Of a stretch of 64,000 nucleotides of DNA, positions 39,201-49,600 are shown piece by piece. The notes beneath the pieces are model-generated. The model was not told the DNA's origin. It saw nothing but the letters and a program-made list of their open reading frames with translations, and made no database searches. The stretch is from the NCBI GenBank assembly GCA_963728475.1, contig CAVSKL010000001.1:2003059-2067058 (forward strand), in the 5' to 3' direction. The position numbers and the translations under genes were made by a program. This DNA comes from CAVSKL01 sp963728475 [NCBI: Candidatus Eiseniibacteriota bacterium] (lineage in GTDB: Bacteria; Eisenbacteria; RBG-16-71-46; JABDJR01). Position 1 is the first letter of the stretch. Each line of letters opens with the position of its first letter.

Positions 39201-39815
39201 TTATCTGGCCAGGTAGACCGCGATCACCGCTTTCTCGGTGCGGGCGCGCACCACCATCTGCACGTGCGACACCTTGCGCCCGTCCGGGAAGTCGAGGAGC
39301 CGGTAGGTCCCCTCGCCCAGGGTCTTGTCGTTGAAGTCGATCACCTGCGAGTCGCCGTTCTCGAACACCACCTCGGCGAAGCTCACCTGGGCGGTGCCGG
39401 TGAGATGGAACACCAGGCGGTCGCCCCGCTCGCCCACCGCGTAGGTGGTCTCGGTCCAGTCGTCGTCGCGATCGAAGGTGTCGGTGTCCTGCCAGACCAG
39501 GACGTCCCCGGCCGGCAGCACCACCACCGCGGGCCGGAACGCCACCGAGGCCAGGTAGCGCCGGGGAGTGGGCACCAGGAGCCGCCCCCGGAGCGGATGG
39601 ACGTAGACCTCGGGGAGGGCGCGGTGAAGCGGCCATCCCCGGCGAACCACGACCTTGGCGCGGGGGCCGCGGTGATGGACGACCACGGTCCGGCCGCGGG
39701 GGCCGTGGCGGACCACCGTGCGTCCGGCCCAGGCGGGGGGCGTGGCGAGGGCCAGGGTGAACGCGACCAGCGCGGCGAGGCCGCCGCCGGCAAGACGGCG
39801 CGTTGGATGGGACAT
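39201..39815 (-). CDS. Exported hypothetical protein
   Basis: I do not recognise a family. The 204-residue product has a signal peptide (LAALVAFTLALATPPAWA) and a basic Val/Arg/His-rich stretch (about residues 31-60, TVVRHGPRGRTVVVHHRGP). A compact domain with strands such as FRPAVVVLPAGDVLVW and SFAEVVFENGDSQVIDF follows. The second half looks like a small beta-sandwich. The basic segment might contact polyanions such as LPS. ATG start with GAGGAGATCCCAGC upstream. Monocistronic as far as can be seen. Confidence 0.7.
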   Translation of the reverse strand: MSHPTRRLAGGGLAALVAFTLALATPPAWAGRTVVRHGPRGRTVVVHHRGPRAKVVVRRGWPLHRALPEVYVHPLRGRLLVPTPRRYLASVAFRPAVVVLPAGDVLVWQDTDTFDRDDDWTETTYAVGERGDRLVFHLTGTAQVSFAEVVFENGDSQVIDFNDKTLGEGTYRLLDFPDGRKVSHVQMVVRARTEKAVIAVYLAR

Positions 39816-39923
39816 GCTGGGATCTCCTCAGTTGGGGTCTCGGCGGGCGGATGCCGCCGCGGGTACGGAGGTCACTCAGATACCGCAAAATGAACCACAG
39901 GACGGCGGGATTGCGCCAGTGCC

Positions 39924-40769
39924 CTAGCGGCCGCTCCCGTAACGGGACTTCACCCGCCCCCAGGTCTGCGGGGACGCCGGGGTGAGGCTGCACAACATGT
40001 CGTTGATGTCGTCCATATAGGTGAGGAAAAGGACCTGGAGCGACTGCTGCAGTTGTTCCGAGGCCCCGGCGAGGAAGGCGGCGCGGGCGCCGGGATCCTC
40101 CTCGAGGGCGGTGACCAGGCAGGTATCGTCGCGGACCTCGAGGAGGTCGGGCTCCACCGTCACGGTGAAGCTCTGGGAGACCGGCGCGAGGCGCGTGCAG
40201 CCGGAGACGGTGAGCACCTGGAATTCGCCGGAGATCGACGCGGCGGCATGCAGGTACCCGTCGCCGGCGACCTCGCCCGAGGCCGGCTCCCCGGGGCAGC
40301 CCCCATGGTGGGCGCGGGTGGTCCGGAAGCGGACGTAGAGGTCGGGAGCGTCGAAACCCGCCCCCGCGGCAAGGCCGCCCAGAGCGGCGCCGGCCGAGCC
40401 GGCGTTGGCGCAGCCGAAACGGGTGACTCCCGGCGGAGGCGAGGGGAGGGGATCGGCCCAGGGATCGGCGGGAGCGCAGAAGGCGAAGCCGGTGACCTGG
40501 ACGGTGACCTCGATCGAGTCCAGGCATGCGGGGGGCGGGGCCGGGTTCGGGGCGAGGCAGACCAGGGAGGGGTAGGAGAGGTCGATCTCGTTCCCGTTCA
40601 TGCCGTTCAGGATGGTCTGGATGCTCCCCGCGATCTGGTCGGAGAGATCGGCGCGGGCGGGCGCGGAAACGCCGAGGCCGCCCAGGGCGGCCAGGGCCAA
40701 GGCGCCCCGGGCCCCCCGGAGGCGGCGCCGCCGGGCGGCCTGGGGGGGACGGTCCTGGATTCGGCCCAT
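39924..40769 (-). CDS. Exported hypothetical protein, Cys-containing
   Basis: I do not recognise the 281-residue product. It begins with a twin-arginine-like basic N-region (ARRRRLRGARG), a hydrophobic segment (ALALAALGGLGVSAPARA) and a mature domain with scattered cysteines (VCLAPNPAPPPACL, FGCANAG, GGCPGEP, DTCLV, DMLCSL), suggesting disulfides in the periplasm or outside. ATG 40769 is chosen because GGAGGTGCC sits directly upstream; the open frame extends 45 codons further without signal-like sequence. It is divergent from the first subtilase gene. Confidence 0.65.
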   Translation of the reverse strand: MGRIQDRPPQAARRRRLRGARGALALAALGGLGVSAPARADLSDQIAGSIQTILNGMNGNEIDLSYPSLVCLAPNPAPPPACLDSIEVTVQVTGFAFCAPADPWADPLPSPPPGVTRFGCANAGSAGAALGGLAAGAGFDAPDLYVRFRTTRAHHGGCPGEPASGEVAGDGYLHAAASISGEFQVLTVSGCTRLAPVSQSFTVTVEPDLLEVRDDTCLVTALEEDPGARAAFLAGASEQLQQSLQVLFLTYMDDINDMLCSLTPASPQTWGRVKSRYGSGR

Positions 40770-40895
40770 GACGGCACCTCCGGCCGGGGGGAAGACGGAG
40801 CCGGGAAAGGCTCCGGGGACCCCGGTCCGGCCGAAGTCTAGCACTCCCTCCAAGGGCTGCATCCGGGTCCTGGCGGCCCCCTCGATCGTCGGTAA

Positions 40896-40931
40896 TTTTG
40901 ACATTTAGTGTCATCATTTCGAAGTAATTTG
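40896..40931 (+). promoter_or_regulatory. Possible promoter/operator of the first subtilase gene
   Basis: An AT-rich stretch in otherwise GC-rich DNA contains the inverted repeat TGACA-TTTAG-TGTCA (40899-40913), which overlaps a TTGACA hexamer. A TAATTTG lies at 40925-40931. The layout resembles a -35 (or Bacteroidota-like TTTG) element with a TAnnTTTG-like box, 24 bases apart, about 175 bp upstream of the gene. Tentative. Confidence 0.3.
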
Positions 40932-41105
40932 GAATCACAGAGCGAATTCATTTGGTCGGCGATGGGACGAAGCCTATTCTCCCCCTCACGCGCCGACGCT
41001 TGCGCGAAGCCCGGCGGGAGAGCCTCAGCTCGCGCCGGGAGTTTCCCGTGTGAGGCAGCACCCGAGCGGTTTTTCATCCGTCCACGGGACAGTGGGGGAC
41101 AATCC

Positions 41106-43925
41106 ATGCGACTTCGGTCATTCCCGCTCCTGACGCTCCTTGCCCTTCTCGCCCTGACCGCCTCCCAGGCTTTCGCTCAGACCTCCAAGCTCAGCCCCCG
41201 TGCCCGGGTGGCGGTGGCCCAGCTTCGGGGCGGCGCGGACCCGCGCCAGATGATCGAGCTCAACGGGGCGCCGGTGAACGAGTCGGGCGATCTGGACGTG
41301 TTCATTCGCGGCAACGTCACCCGCGCCGAACTCGAGGCGGCGGGCGTGGTCGTCCGCACCGAGATTCCGGGAGGCATCTTCACCGCCTTCGTGCCGCTGT
41401 CGGCGATCGACGCGGTGGAGGCGATGGCCGGGGTCGAGCGAATCGAGGGCGCGGTCCAGCTCCACGAGAACCTCGACGTCTCGGTTCCGACCACCAAGGC
41501 CGACATCCAGCGTAGCGCGGGCCCGGCCTTCACCGGCGCCAACGGCGCCGGGGTCCTGGTCGGCGACATCGACACCGGGATCTCGTTCAGTCATGACGAC
41601 TTCAAGGACGCGGGGGGCAACACCCGCATCCTCCGCATCTGGGACCAGACCGACGCGGTCGGCCCCAACCCCTCGAGCTACGCCTACGGCTCCGAGTGGT
41701 TCCCGGCCGACATCAACGCCGGCACCGGGGTCTGCCGCGAGCGGGACACCAACGGCCACGGCACCCACGTGATGGGGATCGCGGCCGGCGACGGCTCCGC
41801 GACCGGGGGCTCCATCCCCGCCTTCACCTACGTGGGCATGGCTCCGCAGGCCGACATCGTCGAGGTGAAGTCGGATCTGACCGACACCCACATCATCGAC
41901 GGGCTTTCCTACTTCTTCGGTCTGGCCACCGGCCTGGGCCAGAACGCGGTGATGAACATGTCGTTCGGCGGCCAGTACGGCCCCCACGACGGCACCGACG
42001 CCTTCGAGTCCGCGATCTCGGCCCTCACCGGCCCCGGCCGCATCGTGTGCGTATCCGCCGGCAACGAGGGGGGGAGCACCTCCCCCCTCTACCACATCCA
42101 CGCCTCCGGGAACGCGATCTTCCCCAACCCGGCCAGCGTGACCATGACCGCCTCGGGTTCGGGCAACGGGCGCATCATCGGCTTCGACGGGTACTACGAA
42201 TCGACCGAGGCCATGGACGTGACCATCACCGGCCCCGGCTCCTTCGGTTCGACCGGCCCCATCAGCCTCGGCGGGATCAACGCCGCCTATCCCGGCGTGC
42301 CGATGGGAACCGGCACCACCAAGTGCTACGTGTACGTGGAGAACGGCGCGTTCCTCACCAGCACCAACGCCCGCGAGGTCTACGTCGAGATCCGGGGCGG
42401 CTCCACCGGGTCCACCTTCAACGGGACCTGGACGTTCACCTTCACCCCCACCGCGGCGCCGGGCGCCGCCAACGGGCGCTTCGACCTTTGGCGGTTCTAC
42501 ACCAGCACCACCGCGATCGCCGCCAACTTCGCGACCGGAATCGAGGACGCGCGCTTGGTCGGCGAACCCGGCTGCGCCACCGGCGTCATCACCTGCGGGG
42601 CCTGGGTCACCAAGACCGGCTGGACCAACTGCGCCGGCCTGGGGATCTCCTACAGCGCGACCACGCCGCCGACCACGGTCGGGGGGCGGGCGGTGTTCTC
42701 CAGCAACGGACCCACCCGGGACGGCCGGTTGAAGCCGGAGATCACCGCGCCCGGCCAGGCGATCGGCTCCGCGCGCACCCTGGACGTTACCCTCGGGAGC
42801 TGCACCACCTCCAGCACCTGGTACTCGTACCTGAACGACAACCGGATGCACATCATCAACCAGGGAACGAGCATGGCCGCGCCGCATGTGACCGGCGCGG
42901 TGGCGCTCCTCATGCAGAAGTTCGGGGCGCTCTCCCAGGCCCAGATCATGACCAAGCTGACTGCCCTGGCCCTGGTCGACGCCAACACCGGCGCGGTGCC
43001 CAACTCCGACTGGGGAGCCGGCAAGCTCCGGGTGGACGTCACCGATCCCGTCGTCACCGTGACCGGCCCCAACGGGGGAGAGACGATCTACGTGGGGATG
43101 CCCCACGCCATGACCTGGAACGCCAGCGATCCGGTCTGGAGCGGCGTGGCCAGCGTGGACCTGCGGCTCTCCCGGGACGGCGGCTCGACCTGGGAGGACA
43201 TCGCGCTCGGCGCCGGCAACACCGGAAGCTATCCCTGGCTGGTGACCAACCCGCCCACCCCCAACGCCGTCTTCCGGGTGACCGCGCACGACGTGGCCGA
43301 CAACACCGGCTCCGACGACTCCGACGCGATCTTCACCATCGCCAACACCCCGGTTCCGGTGGCGCTGGAGGTGTTCAGCGCCGAGCCGACCGACTCCGGC
43401 GTGAAGGTGAGCTGGAAGTACGCGGATCCCGCCACCTTCGTGGACACCTACGTGGAGCGGGGAACGGCGAGCGAGGGGCCCTGGACGCGGGTCCAGTCCC
43501 CGGTCTCGGTCACCGGCGCGGTGGCCTCGGTGGTGGATGCGGCCGGCGAGACCGGCACGACCTACTACTACCGTCTGCAGGCCACCGACCGGAACGGCAC
43601 CCTGAACGCGTTCGGTCCGATCTCGGCGGTGGCCGGGCGGCCGATCACCGCGTTCGCGCTGCTCCCGGCGTGGCCGAATCCGGCTCACGGGTCGGCCCGG
43701 GTGGACTTCGCGGTGCCGCGCGACTCGCACGTATCGCTCAAGGTGTTCGACATCAAGGGGCGGCTGGTCTCGACCCTGGCCGACCGGGACTACGCTCCCG
43801 GCCGCTACCAGACCGAGTGGGACGGGCGCTCCGGCGACGGCGGCCAGGCCGCCAACGGGGTGTACTTCATCCACCTGGTGACCCCGGGCCGGAGCTTCGT
43901 CCAGCGGGTGGTGATGTCGCGGTAA
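41106..43925 (+). CDS. Secreted subtilisin-like serine protease (S8) with C-terminal sorting domain
   Basis: The 939-residue protease has a signal peptide (LLTLLALLALTASQAFA) and a propeptide-like region to about residue 135. The S8 triad is Asp156 (GDIDTGIS), His218 (DTNGHGTHVMG) and Ser589 (GTSMAAPHVTG), with the oxyanion-type SAGNEGG segment between. A roughly 200-residue insertion between His and Ser regions (SGNGRIIGFDGYYEST onward) resembles a PPC/jelly-roll insert. A Ser-Thr-rich Ig-like module, an FnIII-like module and a FlgD-like/type IX C-terminal domain (AWPNPAHGSARVDF ... GVYFIHL) follow. ATG 41106 has GGGGGACAATCC upstream; 66 upstream in-frame codons lack signal character. Probably exported to the surface to degrade protein. 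Confidence 0.93.
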   Translation: MRLRSFPLLTLLALLALTASQAFAQTSKLSPRARVAVAQLRGGADPRQMIELNGAPVNESGDLDVFIRGNVTRAELEAAGVVVRTEIPGGIFTAFVPLSAIDAVEAMAGVERIEGAVQLHENLDVSVPTTKADIQRSAGPAFTGANGAGVLVGDIDTGISFSHDDFKDAGGNTRILRIWDQTDAVGPNPSSYAYGSEWFPADINAGTGVCRERDTNGHGTHVMGIAAGDGSATGGSIPAFTYVGMAPQADIVEVKSDLTDTHIIDGLSYFFGLATGLGQNAVMNMSFGGQYGPHDGTDAFESAISALTGPGRIVCVSAGNEGGSTSPLYHIHASGNAIFPNPASVTMTASGSGNGRIIGFDGYYESTEAMDVTITGPGSFGSTGPISLGGINAAYPGVPMGTGTTKCYVYVENGAFLTSTNAREVYVEIRGGSTGSTFNGTWTFTFTPTAAPGAANGRFDLWRFYTSTTAIAANFATGIEDARLVGEPGCATGVITCGAWVTKTGWTNCAGLGISYSATTPPTTVGGRAVFSSNGPTRDGRLKPEITAPGQAIGSARTLDVTLGSCTTSSTWYSYLNDNRMHIINQGTSMAAPHVTGAVALLMQKFGALSQAQIMTKLTALALVDANTGAVPNSDWGAGKLRVDVTDPVVTVTGPNGGETIYVGMPHAMTWNASDPVWSGVASVDLRLSRDGGSTWEDIALGAGNTGSYPWLVTNPPTPNAVFRVTAHDVADNTGSDDSDAIFTIANTPVPVALEVFSAEPTDSGVKVSWKYADPATFVDTYVERGTASEGPWTRVQSPVSVTGAVASVVDAAGETGTTYYYRLQATDRNGTLNAFGPISAVAGRPITAFALLPAWPNPAHGSARVDFAVPRDSHVSLKVFDIKGRLVSTLADRDYAPGRYQTEWDGRSGDGGQAANGVYFIHLVTPGRSFVQRVVMSR

Positions 43926-43950
43926 CCCCCGCGCATCCCGAGTGATCTCG

Positions 43951-43983
43951 AAGGGCCCCGGGGCGGCATGCTCCGGGGCCCTT
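43951..43983 (+). terminator. Terminator hairpin after the first subtilase
   Basis: Perfect 11-bp arms AAGGGCCCCGG and CCGGGGCCCTT surround an 11-base loop, 25 bp after the stop codon. Only a short pyrimidine tail (CCCATTC) follows, so it is a strong hairpin with a weak U-tract. Confidence 0.65.
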
Positions 43984-44102
43984 CCCATTCGGGGCCGGAA
44001 GGACGAGGCGTTGGGTCCCCCACCGGCCGGGCGGTGTACACCCGAGGACCCGTCGCCTACAATGGCCGGGAGTGGGGGCGGCCGCGCGTGGGGGCGCGTT
44101 TG

Positions 44103-45170
44103 ATGAGATTGCCGACAGGGAAACCATGCTTGGCGGCGGCGGCGGCGGCGCTGGCGCTGGTCGCCTCGTGCAGCTTTCCCTCCCAGGCGCCGGTCTGGGA
44201 CACCCGCTGGATCCTCCCCGCCGACCGCGCCGAGATCGACGTCTCCGACTTTCTTCCCGGCGGCGTCACCGTGGCTCCCGGTGGGCGGGAACTTTCGGTG
44301 GCGGTGGATCCCTTCACCTTCGCCCGGTCCCTGGGCGACGTCTGTCCGGCCTGCGGCGAGCTGAACGGCCAGGTGGTGCCCAAGCCGGCCTTCCAGACCG
44401 GGATCGAGGGGGAGGGGGACCTTCCCGCCGAGGTGATGTCGGTCACGGTGTCCGAACTCTCGGTCCGGCTCGCGGTGACCAACGGGTTCGGCTTCGACCC
44501 CCTGCGGCCGGGAGGCGGCGCCACCGGGAGCCTCACCTTCTACCTGCTCGGCGGCGCCGACGGGCAGATCCCGGTGGACTCGGTCCGGGTGGACGGGGCC
44601 GGCACCGCGTTCCCACCCGGGACGACCCTGGAGCGGACCGCCGAGGTTTCCGGGGCCGAGTTCGGGAGCACGGTGCGGGTGATGCTGGTGCTGGACTCGC
44701 CGGCGGGGGACCCGGTGCGGGTGGACACCGGCGCCTCGATCCACGTCGTCGTGACCCCGGAGACGGTGCTGGTCTCCTCCGCCCGGGTATCGGTGGCGGG
44801 CCGGACGGTCTCGGTGGATCCGGTGGAGCTGAGCCTTGCCGACGTGGACCAGGACCTGGTCGACCGGGTCGAGTCGGGGGCGCTGGAACTCCTGGTGCGG
44901 AACCCGCTCCGGGCGCCGGTGGATTTCACGCTCCGGATCACCGGCGGCTTCCCCGACATCGTGAAGGCGGCGGCGCTTTCCGCCGCGGAGAACTCCACCA
45001 CCCGGGTGGAGTTCACCCCGGACGAGCTTCACACGTTTCTGGGGAAGGACGGGGTGGAACTCGCCGGCTCCGGAACCGTCCCCGCGGGAACCCCTCCGGT
45101 GACGGTGACCGCCGCCGACACCGTGGTGATCCGCACCCGGCTCGACGCCGTGCTCCGGATCGGGGGCTGA
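44103..45170 (+). CDS. Putative lipoprotein of unknown function
   Basis: The 355-residue product has a lipoprotein signal: AAAAAALALVASC with the lipobox VASC and Cys23 as the lipidation site. The mature part is beta-rich, with repeated Ser/Thr/Val strands (VSVAGRTVSVDPVELSL) and an EFTPDELHTFL segment. A CPACGEL pair near residue 80 could be a small metal or disulfide site. No family recognised. Its stop is only 4 bp from the start of the PorV-like barrel gene, so they are co-transcribed and may work together at the outer membrane. Confidence 0.72.
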   Translation: MRLPTGKPCLAAAAAALALVASCSFPSQAPVWDTRWILPADRAEIDVSDFLPGGVTVAPGGRELSVAVDPFTFARSLGDVCPACGELNGQVVPKPAFQTGIEGEGDLPAEVMSVTVSELSVRLAVTNGFGFDPLRPGGGATGSLTFYLLGGADGQIPVDSVRVDGAGTAFPPGTTLERTAEVSGAEFGSTVRVMLVLDSPAGDPVRVDTGASIHVVVTPETVLVSSARVSVAGRTVSVDPVELSLADVDQDLVDRVESGALELLVRNPLRAPVDFTLRITGGFPDIVKAAALSAAENSTTRVEFTPDELHTFLGKDGVELAGSGTVPAGTPPVTVTAADTVVIRTRLDAVLRIGG

Positions 45171-45174
45171 CGCG

Positions 45175-46458
45175 GTGGGACGCCGTCTTGCCGTCGGCGC
45201 CGGGGTGGCGGCGGCGCTCCTGGCCGCCGCCCCCGCCGGGGCCCAGCTCCCGCCCACCGCGGCGGCGTCGCTGGGAACCGCGGGCAACTACACCGCCCTC
45301 GCCCGGGGATTCTCCGCGATCGCGGTCAACCCGGCGAACCTGGCCCTTCCGGGGAATCCGGCCTACTCGCTCACCCTCCTCCCGGTCGAGGTGGAGTGGG
45401 GGCTGGCGCCGATCGGGTTCGGCACCCTGGCCGACTACGAGGGGAAGCGGGTTCCGGAGTCAACCCGGCTGGACTGGTTGAGGGCGATCCGGGGAGCCGG
45501 GAGGCTCACCGGGGATTCGGGCGCCGAGGCCTCGGAGATGGCCCTCACCGCGCACCGGTTCGGCTTCCAGGTGAGCACGGTGGGCCACGCGAGGGCGGTG
45601 CTCAACCCGGACGCGGCCGAGGTGATCCTGTTCGGGAACGCCGGGCGGACCGGCGCCCCCGGTGCCTACGACCTGGCCGGCTCGCGGGTGGACGGCTTCC
45701 TGGCCACCACCTTCGCCGCGAGCTACGCGCAGGAGCTTCCGGTGGCCCTCGGCCCGGAGGGCTCGGTGTTCGCGGCGGGGGCCACCGCGAAGATCACGGT
45801 GGGGCACGCGCTGGTGGTGGGGCGGGACGCAGGGGGACGGATCGGCGACGATCCGGTGGACGTGAACGTGGCGTTTCCGGTGATCGCGCCGGGGACGGAC
45901 TTCAACGCCGGGAACAGCGGGACCGGGTTCGGGTTGGACGTGGGGGCGGCGCTGGAGAGCGGGCGGTGGACGGCGGGGGCGGCGGTCCAGAACCTGGTGC
46001 AGACCTTCAAGTGGAAGCTGCGCGACCACACCTATCGCCCCGGCGACGCATTCTTCAACGGGGATTCGTCGTCCACCGACTTCGACGAGCGGCCGCTCGC
46101 CGAGGCGCCGGCGTTTCTGCGAAACGCGGTGGACGGCCTCGGATTCCGGCCCAAGGTGATCCTGGACGGGGCGTACCGGGTGCGGCCCGACCTGGACGTG
46201 ACCGGCGAGTTCCGGCACCGGTTCGGGGACGGATTGCGGTTGGAGGAGAAGACGCACCTGGGGGCGGGGGCGGAGTACCGTCCGGCAAAACGGCTGCCGC
46301 TCCGGGCCGGACTGGCGGTGGTGGACGGCGGGATGCAGTTGGCCGGAGGCGCGGGGATCGCGTTCGGCGGCTTCCGGGTGGAGGGGGCGGTCCTGGCCCA
46401 GACCGGCTCCGAGAAGCTGACCCGGGTGGCGGCGGGGGTGTCGTACGGGGCGTGGTGA
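45175..46458 (+). CDS. Outer-membrane beta-barrel protein, PorV/DUF5723-like
   Basis: The 427-residue product has a signal peptide (VAAALLAAAPAGAQ) followed by the motif LGTAGNYTALARGFSAIAVNPANLAL. That motif is typical of the FadL/PorV-like group in which a conserved NPA near the N-terminus precedes a barrel. Alternating strands continue to the end (FRVEGAVLAQTGSEKLTRV). PorV is the outer-membrane shuttle of the type IX system that delivers C-terminal-domain cargo; such cargo (two subtilases) flanks this gene. The assignment to a secretion role is inference, as DUF5723 proteins in general are uncharacterised. GTG 45175, 4 bp after the lipoprotein stop. Confidence 0.65.
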   Translation: MGRRLAVGAGVAAALLAAAPAGAQLPPTAAASLGTAGNYTALARGFSAIAVNPANLALPGNPAYSLTLLPVEVEWGLAPIGFGTLADYEGKRVPESTRLDWLRAIRGAGRLTGDSGAEASEMALTAHRFGFQVSTVGHARAVLNPDAAEVILFGNAGRTGAPGAYDLAGSRVDGFLATTFAASYAQELPVALGPEGSVFAAGATAKITVGHALVVGRDAGGRIGDDPVDVNVAFPVIAPGTDFNAGNSGTGFGLDVGAALESGRWTAGAAVQNLVQTFKWKLRDHTYRPGDAFFNGDSSSTDFDERPLAEAPAFLRNAVDGLGFRPKVILDGAYRVRPDLDVTGEFRHRFGDGLRLEEKTHLGAGAEYRPAKRLPLRAGLAVVDGGMQLAGGAGIAFGGFRVEGAVLAQTGSEKLTRVAAGVSYGAW

Positions 46459-46653
46459 ATGTCCCCGCCCGGGATCTGATGCAATTCTTTAACTTATTGT
46501 AATTTAAGACGTTATCACGCCTCATCGCTTTCCGGTCAATCGGGGCTCAACCGTGCGCGCCCAGGATCGCCCTCGAGTTCGTCGTGCGGGCTTGGGGTGC
46601 GGGCCGGCACGGCGCGCCGAAGTCGCGCCCGGCAGCCTGGAAGGAGTTCCGAC

Positions 46654-49600
46654 ATGAGGCCTTATGTGCGTACGCTCGTACTTTCGCTGGTCATTCTCTG
46701 TTCCGCGGCCCCGCGGCTCTTCGCCGCCTCCTGGCTCTGGGACCAGAACCAGAACCGGATCGACGACCGGATCGAGTCGGTCCAGGCCGGCGGGCTCGCC
46801 GCGGCCCACGTGAACGGCGACCTCAACGCCCGCCTGATCTTCTTCGTGTTTCCGGACCAGACCCCCCTGGCGTTCGGGACCTACGTCGGGTTCGATCACA
46901 TGCCGACCGACGGCGACGTCTCGGCGGTCGAGGCCACCGGCGCCACCATCCTCTGGCGGCCCCATTACATCCAGTACCTGCGGGTGAAGGCGACCTTCAC
47001 CCAGATCCAGGCGATCGCCGCGCTCGCGGGAATCACCCGGGTCGAGGCGTGGCAGGTGATGTACCCGTTCAACGACAACGCCACCCGCACCCTCCGGGTC
47101 CGGGAGAGCGCGGGCGGGGTGGGGACCGGCTTCTTCCCATCGGTGTGGAAGGACCTGGGCTTCACCGGCAAGGGAGTCGTGGTCGGCATCCTGGACTCCG
47201 GGGTCAACGACGCCCCGGACCTGGCCTACCCCGGCCACGAGTCGCTGGTGGGCAAGTTCCTGGGCGGGGGAAATTTCTCCAACCTGGACAGCTCCCTCAA
47301 CACCCCGCCCGATTCCAGCGCGAACCCGGTGGATCACGGCGCCGCGGCCTCGGAGTACCACGGGAGCCACGTGGCGGGGACCGCGATCGGCTCCGGCGGA
47401 CCGCAGGGGATCCTGAACGGCGCCGCCCCCGGGCGCTACGCCGGCATGGCGCCGGAGGCGCGGCTGGTGGACTGCAAGGTCATCACCGACGCGGGGGTCG
47501 GCGGGGGCGCCGCCGAAGCCCTCGAGTGGTGCATCGAACACCGGAACACCGTGTGGGACGCGGGGGAACCCGGGGTGACCTATCGCGGGGTCCAGGTGGT
47601 GAACATGAGCATCGGCGGCACGAGCGCCTCGGACGGGACGGACGCGGACTGCGCGGCGGTGAACGCCGCGGTGAAGGCGGGCATCGTGGTCTGTGTGGCC
47701 ACCGGGAACGACGGCAACACGGCCTACATGCCGAGCCCGGCCGCCGCCGACCAGGACGTCGCGGTGGGCGCGCTCCAGGACGCCAACACCCTCCAGCACT
47801 CCGACGATATCGTGGCGGACTACTCCAACGAGGGTCCGCGGGACTCGGACGGCGATCCCGACCATCTGGACGAGATGAAGCCCTCGGTCCTGGGATCGGG
47901 ATCGGACATCGTCTCCGTGCTCGGCGACCCCACCACGGCGGGGAACGAGTACCAGAACATCAACGGGACCAGCATGGCGACCCCCTGCATCACCGGGATC
48001 TGCGCCCTCATCCGCCAGGCCAACCCGGACCTGACCCCGGCCGAGGTCCGCGACGTCCTGCAGAACACCGCGGAGCACCGGACGGACCACGGGAAGCAGC
48101 CGCCGTCGGCCTCGGATCCCTTCTCCGTGGATCCGAACTACCATCCGTCCTGGGGCTGGGGCGAGGTGGACGCCTACGCGGCGGTGAAGGAGGCGATGAA
48201 CCGCGCGACCACCCAGGTGGTGAGCGAGGCGGCGACCGGGGTCTCGAACGTGGGCGGGCATCTCGAGATCACCCTCCGCTGGGTCACCCAGCGCGAGGTC
48301 GGGGTCAGCGGGTTCACGGTCTACCGGGCGCCCGACCTGGGCGGCCGGCCCGGCGGTTTCGCGCCGGCCAGCCCGGCGGTCATGCCTGCCGGGGGGCCGG
48401 TCATCGAGCGCGCCGCCAATCGTACGCCCTACACCTGGACCGACACCGACGCCTCGCTGGTCCCCGGCACCCCCTACTGGTATGAGGTCCGGTGGATGGA
48501 CACCGCGGGCGCCCAGCACGTGGAGCCCGCGTTCGAGGTCGCGACCGACGTTCCTCCGGTCCGGGTCCGCGTGCGGTGGTCCATCACCCACAACGCGATC
48601 GACAACGACATCTTCGCCCGGTTCGGAAGCGGAGTGGACCCCGCGAATCCGGCGTTCGTGCGGCCGTGCGGGGGCTCCGGGGTAGCCGATTCCTCGGTGG
48701 TGGTGGTCCCGGTCGGGTTCGGGACCATGACCCGCTGGTACTTCCACGCGGACCTGACCGATCAGGATCCGGTGGCCGGCTTCCTGCCCCCCTCGAACGC
48801 GAACCCGTGGTTCCTGTCGGTGCGGGAGCAGGGTTACGTCAACACCGAGGGGATCGTGGACGATTTCTCGGTCACCACCTACGACGAGAACGGGGTGCCG
48901 TCGGCGGTCTACACCTCTCCGACTTCGAACGTTCCGACGGCGGAGCAGCAGACGACCGTCCTTTGGATCCCCATGGATCCGGTGACCCAGGCGAATCACG
49001 CCCCGGTGTTCGACCCGGTGGGGGACCGCACCGTCGGCCAGGGGCTGACCCTCAACTTCCAGGTTCAGGCCACGGATCCGGACGGCCAGCCGGTCGCCTA
49101 CTCCGCCTTGGCGCTTCCTCCGGGGGCCACCTTCACCCCCGGGAGCCGGACGTTCGAGTGGACCCCGTCCTTCAGCCAGTCGGGAGAGTTCACCGCGAGC
49201 TTCCGGGCGGTCGACAACTTCACGATCCCCGCCGCCGATACCGAAACCGTGCGGATCCAGGTCTACACGCGCGCTCCGGGGAGCGACACCGCGCCGCTCT
49301 TGGCTCCCATCTCCGACAAGAGCACGCACGAAGGGATGCCCCTCTCGTTCGCGGTATCCGCCGCCGACGAGGAGGGAGGGGCGCTCCTGTATTCGGCGGC
49401 GCCGCTACCGTCCGGCGCGGCGTTCGACTCCTCGGCGGGGACGTTCGACTGGACGCCCGCATACGGGGCCGCCGGCACCTACGCGGTGACCTTCCACGTA
49501 ATGGATAGCGGCGGAGCGGCGGACTCGCAGTCGGTCACCATCACGGTGGTCTCGAGCGGGCCCACCCGCCCCGCGGGTCCCTGCGACGCCGACACCACCC